A DNA stretch of 64,000 nt from Cryptomeria japonica (lineage: Eukaryota; Streptophyta; Pinopsida; Cupressales; Cupressaceae), in the NCBI RefSeq assembly GCF_030272615.1, contig NC_081411.1, forward strand, positions 212,653,744 through 212,717,743. Direction: 5' to 3'. The translations under genes and the position numbers were made by a program. Under the pieces are notes generated by a model. That model saw nothing but the letters and a program-made list of their open reading frames with translations. It had not been told where the DNA came from and did no database searches. Of this stretch, positions 47,671-58,113 are shown in pieces (position 1 is the stretch's first letter; the number at the start of each line of letters is the position of its first letter).

Positions 47671-48027
47671 ATCTCCCCTTTTGACATTAGTTTTGAAATG
47701 TTTGACAAAACTTCTTTCAAAGTCATATAAAAAAAATCTATATACTTACAAAATTTGACTAGACTGACAGTATATACAATTATCAATAAAATAGTATACT
47801 CAGATATACTCCCCTTATCAATATACTGTACATAACTCTGATTATGCATGCGTTGTGATCAATATTTTGTATTCCCTGCTTAGTTCACTGCTCGGTGATC
47901 ACTGCTCCCCCTGTCAAAATTATCTGTATACTCGAATATGTTGATCTGTTCGGTATACTCCTCGTATATACACTATACTCCCCCTTTTTGACAAACATCA
48001 AAACTAGTTACCATTCGGTGGAGGCAA
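47671..48027 (-). other. 3' untranslated region of B with serial polypurine tracts
   Basis: On the minus strand, AAAAGGGGAGAT abuts the LTR (47671-47682). Further GGGGAG-type tracts lie near 47813, 47905 and 47985. The AT-rich sequence between them has TATAC words. No coding signal. Confidence 0.7.
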
Positions 48028-51000
48028 CTAATCAAAAATGGATTTATACTTTGTTCTTGCATCGATGAGAGCGGCAGAGAGTGCATCCTTGACACTATCC
48101 ATGAGTGAATTTTGAGCTGTAATATCATCTACAGTGAAATCAATCCATCTAAAGTGCTTCCCTCTGGCTGAGTGGATAAGGAGGTAGCCTTGTTGATCTG
48201 TTCTTGAACGGAGGACAAGTGTGGAATGAATAAAGTTTGAAGAGTCATAATGTCCATCCTTATTTTGTGCTCTTCATTCCTAAGTTCCAATTGTTGAGCC
48301 ATGAGCATTTGTAACTTGGTATAGAAATTCTAAATAGAACTTGGCTTAGTGGTCAATTTATTGGAGAGATCAGTGATCTCTTTCTCAATCACTTCTGTTT
48401 TATGCTTTATATCTTTAATGAATAAAGAGAATGTACAGAGTTTCTGAAATAAATAAAGAATGTGCTTGAGTTGAGGAGACAACTCAGCAATAAATTTGAC
48501 AAGTTTTACTTTACCGATAGCAATGGCTTTCTGTACCTCTTCAATCATTTTTGTAGTGAGCTCTTTGTCCTTCAATTTGCTCAGGTATTTAGATGCGTCT
48601 ACTCCAGATGTCTCGATCTGATTGAGGAGTTCATCTAGTTGAATATGGATGGCTGCATCTTTTGTCATTGTAGCTTCAAGTAGCATATATGTTAATAGTG
48701 CTTTGACCTTCTGAAGTACTCTATTTTTCTTTTGTATAGCCATTTGTCTCTTTTGTTCTACTTTGGCTTTGCATAGTTCACCGAATTCAATAAGTGCTTG
48801 CCTGTTTAATTTGGATATGTCTACATTCAGCAACACAATTGGTTTTGACAAATCTAACTTGAAACTATGCTTTTCCATTTTCTTTTCTTTAGAAGAGGAG
48901 GCTTTCACCAGTTGAACTAATACAATCGCTTGTGAGGCTTGTTTTCCCTCAGTAGGTTGCTTGGTAGAGGCAACACTTTTGTCAATTTCTTTAGCCTCAG
49001 ATGTAGCCTTCAGTGAATCCTTCCTCAGGGTCTCAGTTGTAATATTTTTCAGTACTTGAAGGGGCTTGAGAAGTCTGTTTCTCGGTGGCCTGAGAAGTAG
49101 CTTCTCCTTTGGTAGACTGGTGAGCCTCTTTTTCTTGTTCAGTATCCTGAGGTGTCTCAGTTGAAACATGTTGACTTACCGGAGGATAGGACTTGACTTG
49201 TTCCAAAACTGACTCACTTGATACCAGTTTGGCATAAGCATTCCCTTCTATCATTTCCTATTCCTGTACCTTGGTATCCATGACATCCTCATCAGGTTTT
49301 ATAGTTTCAATGGGATCTTGCTCGGTGATATCCACTATTTCAACTTCACCTTGCTCATCAGTACTCTTGATTCGAAAGATTTCTTTCCATTTTTCCTTTG
49401 TCCCATTCTCTACATCAAGATAAAGGCCATTCATCAGTTTCAAGGCTCTTTGCTTGACTAGGAAGTTTGTGTGGTAGTTTTTTAGATGTTCACTTATCTC
49501 ATCTACCGACATGTCTGGAAAGAGATGTACCAGACTTCTTTCTCTCATCTTCTTTTCCGAGTCCATGGCATATTTCCACTTGTTATCAATATATAAATAC
49601 AATGCTTTTGGAAGAGAATTAGTTACTTCCAATGGGACTAATCAGAATTTCAGAAGAGTGCAGATTACAACTTCTTCAATTTGTCTCTTTTCTGCATCAT
49701 ATCTGGAGTCATATTTTACATATCTAAATGCTCCAAATCCACCATATTGCTTTAGATTTGCACAAAAATTATCAACACTATGTACATCTTTCTTTTTTCT
49801 CTTAACAATCTGAAATTTACTTACGTCTTTAGATTCGGTGTCACTAGACTCTTTATTCAAAATGAGTCTCCAAGTATATTTCTTATAAGTTTTTGTTACC
49901 TTTGGAACTGCAACATTTTTTTGTTTCTTGCTCGGTGACACTGCAGATGATCTAGTGTTTGGGCGCTTTACTGGAGGAGTCGGTGATACCTGTGATGTAT
50001 CCTATTTCTTCCTTTTCAAAATTTTCCCTTTTGGCAACTCGGTGCTCAATGTAATAGCTACTTCTTGGGCTTCAGATTCCTCCTCGGTGATGACTTGAAC
50101 GCTCTTGACAGGAGTGGAGGAAGAACCTTCTCCAAATTTCTCCGTTAAAGCTTTAATCATTTTTGTTGCTTTCCTTGTAGCCTTTGGTACTACAATGCTC
50201 ATTTTGACTTTTTCTTTAACTTCTTCATATGTACCATATTTGATCTCGGTAGCATGCCTTGGTAGTGCAAGAAAAGCATCTATCTGCTATTGTGTAATGT
50301 CAAAATCAATCTCATAACCCATAGGTGGAAAAGATTGAGTTCTTGGTTCTATGACATTGACATAGTAGTAGTCGATGTCCACTTCAAAACATATACTATC
50401 CTTGTACTTCTCCACTAACTGGGGTGGAATCCTGTGCCTGTTATGTATCTTTTCCTGAAACTTGCTAAAATAATCATCCATAATCTCATTGAAGTTATCA
50501 CCTAGCTATTTGATGAAGTCATTGATTTGATGGGTGATTGGTCGGTGTAGCTCCCAAAATACATTACCGACTGATGGAAAGAATTTCTCAAAATAGAAAA
50601 ACATGCATACCAAAAGTGATCCAAACTTTAGTGTGTTTGCCAAGTTGTTCTTCTTCGGCTTCCTTATGGTCTTGAGATTTTCAAATAGATTTTTCAACAA
50701 CACTTTGCATAGATCAATCTTCATGCCTTTCTTCACAATTTTATAGGCTAAATCAATAGCAGCACAGGGTACACTGTTTTCCCTTGCTGATTGAAAGAAA
50801 CAATAACCTATGACTCTAATTGCAAACTTCAGCTCTGCATCTGTGACATTGTTCAGTTTCAAACCTCTGCAATCAGATTCAACTCCGGTTAAAGTGATCA
50901 ATTCTTTCTATTAAGCTCGGGCATGGTCAAAAATAGGGTAATCGGTGATCAAGTGGATGATTTCCTTGGTGATCTTGAATGGTTGCTCCTCTAACCACAT

Positions 51001-51351
51001 AAAGTCATCATGAACTCTTCTCAAAACAAATTTAACCCATTGGGGTTTTAAGACTCGTGGGTAGGTTAGGGCTTCGGTCAATCCCTTGATTTTAATGTGT
51101 TCAAACTTGCTATCCAGTTTCCCATTGGTACACAATTCATCATACGTGTCCTTGATCTCAGTGTGACCTAATTCCTCAACACGACACTTAGTGAAGAATT
51201 CAACATCCTCAACTAATAAAACCCTATCCATAATGAGTGAAAATGCAGTTTTATCATCCGGTTCAGATGCTACTTTGGGAGGTAGTGAGTATTTTAGTAC
51301 GGGCTTCTCAATGTTCTCAACAATAATAGGTTTCTAAATCTTAGGAGCCAT
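48028..51351 (-). pseudogene. ORF2 of B: unrecognised long protein
   Basis: About 1,108 codons from an ATG at 51351 (MAPKI then a stop) to a stop at 48028. A few stops and phase changes break it. Parts: an N-terminal region (LLVEDVEFFTKCRVEELGHT; FVLRRVHDDFMWLEEQPFKI); LKFAIRVIGY followed by a VPCAAIDLAYKIVKKGMKID stretch and LKFGSLLVCMFFYFEKFFP; FQEKIHNRHRIPPQLVEKY; a Lys-rich SPSKKQKN region; a YTWRLILNKESSD block; an acidic/Gln-rich linker (49250-49000); and a helical end (TFSLFIKDIKHKTEVIEKEI). All but the linker align with ORF2 of A. I infer a loose resemblance of the central region to Athila ORF1-type 'plant transposon protein' domains. No enzymatic motif is visible. Confidence 0.68.
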
Positions 51352-51383
51352 TTCAAACTTTGGATAATCACTAACGAATGAGC

Positions 51384-51393
51384 CTTAGGGTTT
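51384..51393 (-). promoter_or_regulatory. Telo-box-like motif upstream of ORF2 of B
   Basis: AAACCCTAAG on the minus strand, 32 bases before the ORF2 ATG at 51351. Confidence 0.5.
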
Positions 51394-51805
51394 GAAAACT
51401 TTTAACCAGCAGACGCTTTCCACTTAGTTAACTTTGAATTTCGCTTCAGTAGAGATTTGATCACCTTTGAATCACTTTGCTCTGCTTTCTGAAAACTTGG
51501 TAAGTGTAAAATGACCATGCAAAAGCTTTAAGTACACATTTTACCTTATCGGGCTCCATGCAGTTAGGTCAAAAACATTAAATGCACTCGGTTCCACTAA
51601 ACCAATTTACCTTTCTTTTTGTGCTTTTACCGAGTAGCCAGACTTCCTGTATTTACCGACTTGACTAGTGCTCCAAAAGACTTGATAAAATTTCAAACTT
51701 GCTAATGCATCTTAGCTATGCAGATTTTGAATTAAGTACATGATAAAATAGGAACTGTTAAGATTTTAACCTTGAGAGAATGCAGTCCCTTCATACCTTT
51801 ACCAA
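51394..51805 (-). other. ORF1-ORF2 spacer of B
   Basis: No coding signal. Contains several ACTCGGT/TACCGAG words. The CTTAGGGGGAG motif seen after ORF1 in A and F is not evident here. Confidence 0.45.
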
Positions 51806-53157
51806 TTAATTTGGAATAGATCCACCTAACTCGGTAGGTAAGGTGCTTTCTTCATTTGACACAATTTCCTTCTTTTTCCAAATCATCTAGAATTTGCTTT
51901 TTATTTCTTCAATATCTCCTCTAGGTTGATCTATGCAATCTCTAGCCAAGTGTCCAGCTTTGTGACAATGAAAACATGCCATACCAGGATTTCTCCATGA
52001 TCTTTGGTTGTTCATTCCAAACCCTATAAAGCAGTTGGCACTTATATGTCCATATCTTCCACAACATTCACACCATATCCTTGTATTGTAATCCCATGGT
52101 ACTGTAGTATACTTTCAGTTAAGATCTGTGTGAGTTCGGTAACCTCTAGTATTGCTTGGTGTGCAGACCACATATAGTTCTTCTGCTTAAACCAACACTT
52201 CTCGGTACTGTGTCCATATCTATTGAAGTTTTTACAAAACCCTTTGGATTTTTCCTTCTGATAATTGCTAACAGACTTTATCCTACATTGATTAGATGTG
52301 TGACCATACTTATTGCAATTGTTACAATAACCATTAGACCTAATGACATTCGGTTGCTTACCTTTTCTGATTTGGCACAAGTTGGCAGTATGTCCTTGTT
52401 TACCACAAGTTGCAAATAGGCTTCTTTCCTTTGATGTTCTTCTTGTTTTCAGCTTGCTTTGATGATTCTCCTATCTCGGTAGTGTGGATTCCCTTCTCGG
52501 TAGAGTCTTTTCCTTTGTAACCGAGTCCTGTATCTTCGTTGGGTCTTCTTGTATTCAGTTGCTCATCCAACATCTTTGATGCATCATAACTCTTCTTCAG
52601 TGTTTCTTTTGATTTCTTCTATGTTTCAATTTCATCGGTCAATCTTGATAGTTCAAGTTTCAATGCTTGATTCTCATCATCTTTCAGATTTGCTTCATGA
52701 CGTGCATAACCCAATTGATCTGACATATTACTTTGAATTCCAATCATCCTAGTGATTTCATCATTCTTTTCAGACACTAATGCTTCAAGCTGTTGTTTTT
52801 CTCTTTCTAGATCTCTTAATTTATCCTTGGTTGTCCTCAATGCATCAAGATTTTTAGTCATCTGTGTGTTGAAATGTTCATGTTCTCTTTTCATTGCTTT
52901 TAGTTGATCAGTCAGTGCTTTGTTCTTTTCTTTCAATGCTCCAATCATTTCTTCAGTCTCTTCAGATATACTGTTCTTAGATGATGTCTCAATTTGTTCC
53001 ACCAACTCTTGAGAGTCCTCCAAATCATCAGACAAACTTCTTCTAACTTTCAATGATCTTTGCATTTGTTTCTGCATATGTCAACAATCACTTGATTAAC
53101 ATGATCCAATTCATTTTGAAGATTCACAATTCTCCGAGATTGTTTGTAGCCTTCCAT
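51806..53157 (-). pseudogene. ORF1 of B: coiled-coil, five-knuckle gag-like protein
   Basis: About 450 codons from the ATG at 53157 to a TAA at 51806, with phase changes near 53080, 52400 and 52060 and a stop near 52617. The first half is a strong coiled coil (RRIVNLQNELDHVNQVI; LKEKNKALTDQLKAMKREHE; LRDLEREKQQLEALVSEKN). Five knuckles can be seen: one ending CGKQGHTANLC (about 52410-52380), CNNCNKYGHTSNQC (about 52330-52290), CKNFNRYGHSTEKC (second Cys is Phe), CECCGRYGHISANC (about 52070) and CFHCHKAGHLARDC (about 51980-51940). The last closely matches the final knuckle of A. Likely role: RNA binding and particle assembly for this element family. Confidence 0.8.
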
Positions 53158-53205
53158 TGATAAGATCTTTCTCTTTAGGCAGTTAAACCCTTTTCCAAGA
53201 TTCAA

Positions 53206-53217
53206 GCTCTGATACCA
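53206..53217 (-). other. Primer binding site of B
   Basis: The minus strand reads TGGTATCAGAGC, an exact initiator-Met-tRNA primer site, two bases from the LTR edge. Confidence 0.9.
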
Positions 53218-53219
53218 AT

Positions 53220-54395
53220 TGTTAGGCCCAATATGGAAAGCTAATGTACTGAGAGGGGAGGGGTGAATCAGTACTTCAAATCTTTTCTTAAACAATAACT
53301 TTATTGTTAAGCATAAACTGAATATTGTTGAAACATAATATAATGCTAAAACAAATAAATAACAATCATACATGATTCACTCCATGACACATATATTTTG
53401 GTTACGCAAAAACTCCTTGTTAGAGAGAAAAACTGTGGTGGGGATGGCACCCACAACTTCACTACTGCAATAATAAAGGTTGCTCAGTTAGAGCTACATG
53501 TTTAGCTATTTCCTATAGCTTACCCTGTTAGGAGTATCAAGATCTTTAGATCTACCTTGCTAAAGGATTTTACAACACTTATACTAAAATGTTGCACCTA
53601 GTTAAAGGCTTTACAATTTATAGACTTTGTTAGAGTCTTTTACCCTGTTAAAGGTTTCTCTTACAACTCAAAATATTACAATCAAAATCTTACAAAATAT
53701 TTGCAACTTCACATCTGAAATGTTATAGAAAATTCTATGTGCTCAAAATGAAATTACCTTGCTTATAGCATACCTCGGTAACTCATAAAATAACTCGATA
53801 AACCTTTCTGTTTACTCTGTTCCTTGACTATTCTCTGAAATCCTTCTTGGTGACCTCTGTGTATCTGCAACGGTCATAACACTCAGTGCTTTTCCATGAT
53901 TTTTCTTTTCACATATGTCTTGCTTCACACTCTTATTTGATCCTCAATTCATGCTATAGAAATAGATCTCTTATGACGGTGATCTTGTTCATGCTTCGAT
54001 CTTACAAACATGATTCATTAAATGAATAACCATACAAATTATTTCATTGGATAGATGTCCTCAAAATCATACAAAATCTTAAGTGCAATTTCCAATGTGT
54101 TAACGGTTCCTTGTTCCTTGATCTTTGTAACACATTTCCCATATGTGTCTAGGTTCAATGAATCTGGTAACACATTTTACTCGGTGTGTATCAATTTGGT
54201 ATACCATCTTTGCTACTCTGTAGTCATAGAATGTTACTTGGTAGACAGCTCGGTGTATACTAAACTCTGTGACTTGTAACTTTTGTAACCGACTGCTTTG
54301 TGCTTACCGACTGAATATTTTGGTAGTAATAATCGACTAGAGTATATAGAATGACTTTGGACATAAAACTAATGACAACTTCATAAATAGTAACA
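53220..54395 (-). repeat. 5' LTR of B
   Basis: 1,176 bp, from TGTTAGGCCC to ATAGTAACA on the plus strand. Contains GAGAGGGGAGGGGTGAATCA (about 53251-53270), the reverse complement of the CACCCC...CTCTC block of the other LTRs, and GTTAGGAGTATC/TAGCTTACCCTGTTAGG words related to the CCTAACAGGGT words of A. Confidence 0.9.
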
Positions 54396-54707
54396 CTATT
54401 GCCAGTACTATGCCAGTGTCTCACTCATACACAAATAAGATGCCTAGTTTGTCCTCTATTTCTACAAGCACAACTGTACCACCTATAAATATCCAAAATA
54501 GAAATACAAGTCAGGCAAGTACTAGTCAGCATCATGGAGCTCAAAAACATTACGGTGCACAAAACTAGTGCAACATGTCAGGACAAACTTTTGGTCCACC
54601 ACCCCCACAATATCCTTTATTTCTGCAATATCCTCCCCCACCAATATATCAACATAATAATCAAATGGGAGGAAATAATGCCTATTAGCAGTATTTACAG
54701 TTCCTAC
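54396..54707 (+). pseudogene. Pro/Gln/Asn-rich coding fragment between B and H
   Basis: One frame from 54397 to about 54707 with two stops. The composition (SISTSTTVPPINIQ; FGPPPPQYPLFLQYPPPP; YQHNNQMGGNNAY) is like the N-terminal low-complexity part of a Ty3/Gypsy gag. Its left end is cut by B and its right end by the LTR of H, so it is probably a remnant of an older element into which both inserted. Family assignment is tentative. Confidence 0.4.
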
Positions 54708-56188
54708 TGTATACACCTAAAAATGGTCTAAAGATAATTAATTAAACAAGCAATTATTTAATTAATCCCCCTTTCCTAATTTAATTGAATTCATTAGGCA
54801 ATTTGATTAAATTCTCCCTTTCATCTACTTACTAATAAATCTACGGATTTATTTAATAGGTTCATTTCCACAGTCCCCTTTGATTAATTAATCTCCTCCC
54901 CCCACTTCAATTAATTCTTCTAATCCCCTAATTAATTAAAACAAATCAATTTATGGGTTGTTGAGAATTAATTAGTCTTTTCCTATTATTTGAATTTTTA
55001 AATTCAAATTACCCACATGCCTCCTAACTTCTAACTATAATACCCTAAAAATGGTCATCTAAACCATGAGCCCCTAAACTCGACAACGTCACCAAGGTCC
55101 TAACCAAAGGCAATTAAATAAATCTTGAGCACACAATTAATTCTTTAATCATCAAATGTCACATGGCAAAATTAATCAGCCAATATTAATTAAATATTTA
55201 TTTAATTAATTAAATCATTCCAAGTAAATCATTTTCATCAATTATCTTATTTATTTTAATTAAATATCTTTTGTATATTTAATTAAATAAATCAATTTGC
55301 CATTAAATCATCAAAAAAGAGGAATTAATTTAAAAAATAAATAAAAATTGCCATAAATTTTCAAAAAAGGAAACAAATCAAGAAAGAGGAATTGGAAATT
55401 ATGAGCACAAATCTTCAAAAAAGGAAACAAATAAAAAAAGGAATTAACCAACCAAAAAAGAATTAAAAATTTGAGAAAAGAAACCAATTAGAGATAATCT
55501 TGAAAAACAAATTAAAAATTGATAAATAATCTCAAAGAAAGCAATTAAAACAATTAAGTATTAAAATTGAATGAAATAGAGAATAAATCAGTTTTTTCTG
55601 ATTTTATCTTAATTTTAGTTCAATTTTCTTTAAAACTGAGAAAAGCATCCAATCACATCAATTCACCTAGATTGTGCTTCCTCTTGGAAAATCTTGACCA
55701 CTCATCGTCATTTGATCTCAGCCTTTGGTTTCTTTTTGAATTTTCTATAAATTCAGGCTCTCATCTCTCATTCAAAAATCTTGGAGAATATATTGTTATT
55801 ATGTTGTTTTTGCTCTAGGTTCATTAAGAATTTGCATTGAGATATTGCATATTAGTTATTCCATATTGCTTAAATCATTTAGCTTAAATATTCATATATT
55901 ACTTAAATCATGTTAGATTAATCTTTCATATCTAGCTTAAATCCTGCATCCATTTAGCTCATATTCATGCTCATATAGATTTAAAAATCTTTCGTTTAGG
56001 TGTTATCTAGTCATTGGATAGCTGAGCAATCTGAGAGCAATCTAAACTTGCATCTGCTAGAAGGCAATGGGTCACTTTGTAATGGTTTATTATTTATTGA
56101 TGATTGATTTACTAACCATGCATCTAATGACTTAATTGAAGTGTTGTGTATTTCAAATACAGATACAGGTTCACTTTTCGCACACACA
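54708..56188 (+). repeat. 5' LTR of Gypsy-like element H (left edge tentative)
   Basis: Starts TGTATACACC and ends CACACACA just before the primer site, about 1,481 bp. Very AT-rich with many AATTAATTAA words and imperfect repeats of AAATTGCCATAAAT / CAATTTGCCATTAAAT type (about 55295-55360). No second copy is in the window. Confidence 0.6.
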
Positions 56189-56192
56189 TTTT

Positions 56193-56229
56193 TGGTGCCC
56201 ACCATGGGGCTCGAACCCACGACTACAAG
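56193..56229 (+). other. Extended primer binding site of H, tRNA-Lys type
   Basis: TGGTGCCCACCATGGGGCTC, continuing GAACCCACGACTACAAG. From memory of plant tRNA-Lys, its reverse complement matches across about 37 bases with only transitions at three positions, so it covers the CCA end, acceptor stem and T arm and reaches the anticodon stem. A primer site needs only about 18 bases. It lies 4 bases inside the LTR edge. Confidence 0.72.
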
Positions 56230-56330
56230 ATTTCTAATGTTTCTTGAACAAATTTAATGTTTGGTTTTTATAACTAATAAACATGTGTTAAATTTGCAAA
56301 TAAAAATCTTTCTTTTTGCTTTTTCTTCTG

Positions 56331-56706
56331 TGACAGTCAAAAATGGTCTTTGTTTGGAGGGCATAACCTTTTATTTTACCATTAGATCTAAACAAAATTT
56401 TGATATGGTGTTGAAACCCAATTTTTCTACATTTTCACCAAAGAGATTTTCCTAAGAATTTTGGGTTTGAAAGTTATGAATGATAGAGTGCAGTACTATC
56501 ATTTTACTTATTCTTTTGTGACTGTCAAAAATGGTCTTTGTTCAGAGGGCATAACATTTTATTGATCCGTTGGATCTAAACAAAATTTTTATATGTGTCA
56601 AATCAAGTTTATCACATTTCCACTAAAGAGATTTACCTATTTATCTCCGGTTAGAAATTTATAAACGACAAAGTGCAGTACTATCAAAACTATCATAACT
56701 AGGATA
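56331..56706 (+). repeat. Tandem duplication of about 188 bp in the H leader
   Basis: TGACAGTCAAAAATGGTCTT at 56331 recurs at about 56519 as TGACTGTCAAAAATGGTCTT. The following GAGGGCATAAC, TAGATCTAAACAAAATTT, AAAGAGATTT and AAAGTGCAGTACTATC words recur in order. The copies have diverged. Confidence 0.75.
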
Positions 56707-58113
56707 GTCATAAAAAATGGAAATTCTTGTTAGATTAGTTTAATTTACAGTTTGCATGCTAAAATTTTCTTTTGATGATTTTTTTTTTTATGTTATTTTG
56801 GCAACTAATCTTGGCCTTTTAATGTTTGCAAGTCCGCTTGACAAAGAATTCAATCATTAAACATACGCTTGCCAAAGATTATAAACTCGAACTACTGATA
56901 TCTTTGTTTTGCAGGTTGTCTCCGGAGATACAAACAAACATTATGTCTTCTTAATATTTTTAGGAACACTTCAATTTATATAAGGGAAAGAACTTTATTT
57001 TATGTGTTTTTGGGAGAAATCTAGAGTAGGAGAGTATGCTCTTGTCCATTTGGACAATCAGAAATCCAGACCTTGAGGTTTTTTCTATTAGAGTTTGAGA
57101 TATGTTAATACCTTTAGAGGGCCTGCCTCCCGAGAAGCCCCTAAGGCTTGGTGAGAGGGAATGACCCAAGTGAGTCCGGCCAAAGCCAGGAATCCAACTC
57201 ACTATAATAAAACACTTATGGGGTGAAAGTCCCAGGAGATGGAATAATCAGTGGCATTGCTTCATTTATGAGTGTCTCATGTTGAGCATCTTGTAGGGCC
57301 TCGCAGTCTAAATCATGCTTTGATGACAACATGGTTTCAACATCCTGCTGGGTTTGTATCTAAATCACGCTTGTGTGATAGTCAGGCGGTCCTTTTGAAC
57401 AGAACCCTTACTAAAAACTATAAGATAGAGGCTACCTGATTCACCTCTGAAAGGGGGATAATCTTTGTGCAAGAGAGATAGTAACTCTCCCAAGCCACTT
57501 GCCATATCGTGCCCCCATTAGCATTTGGAGTCGACTAATACGGCATTGAGAATCCATTGCATGAGACTCAGTGGTCATATTTTTGATTAGCTATTGGGTG
57601 TGTACCTAAGTCAGCAAGCAAATATTTTCTTCTCTAAGCCAACTTCTGTAGGGTTAGCATGTTGTAATTGAATTATTATATATCTTGCATGTTTTCTATG
57701 TTTTCATCCCTGAAACTGAAAATGAAATACTAAAACTGGAGAAAACAAATCAACAAATCAGTGATAAACTCTGTCATACAAATTCCTAATTTTATCAGTC
57801 CAAAATAGTCAAACCTGCCCAGATCAGTCTACAGCAAGCATAAAACTGGGCATCGTAATTCTGAGCATAAACAATCTTGATAGTGTACCCCTTCCATTGC
57901 GTTGCATGATTTTGTCAATCATCTCTCAGCTAGTTCAAATAACATCTTATCAAACCTAAGTTAACTTAGATAACATCTTACACAGGATAGATTATTCCTG
58001 AAACCAGACCAAATCTCAATTACTTCCCTCAATCACTATGTTAAATGAACAACTAGCTACAATTTGATCTTGACTTCTGCAACACATCTAGCTCTCAGTC
58101 CCGTCGGTTGTAA
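56707..58113 (+). other. Long untranslated leader of H
   Basis: No gene seen. A less AT-rich block at about 57110-57250 (GGGCCTGCCTCCCGAGAAGC, then CTAAGGCTTGGTGAGAGGG) could fold and might serve as an RNA packaging or translation-control structure; this is inference. The usual N-terminal Gypsy gag sequence is not found. Confidence 0.4.

Larger units (their letters stand above)
46699..54395 (-). mobile_element. Element B: pol-less two-ORF LTR retroelement, left-facing
   Basis: Same plan as A: a complete 5' LTR (53220-54395), a primer site, ORF1 (53157-51806), ORF2 (51351-48028), a series of polypurine tracts and a 3' LTR. The 3' LTR is cut at 46699 and lacks the last 186 bp found in the 5' copy, so the insertion duplication cannot be checked. 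No protease, integrase, RT or RNase H motif occurs anywhere between the LTRs, and no nested element is present. It therefore shows the unexpanded size of this family, about 7.9 kb. Confidence 0.85.

Noticed and set aside
52042-52380. Independent cellular CCHC zinc-finger gene
   Set aside because: It lies between LTRs with a primer site and matches ORF1 of A and F in plan, so it is part of element B.
56193-56229. A tRNA-Lys gene on the minus strand
   Set aside because: Only the 3' half is present, no D arm or 5' acceptor strand follows, and it sits beside an LTR edge. A primer binding site explains it better.
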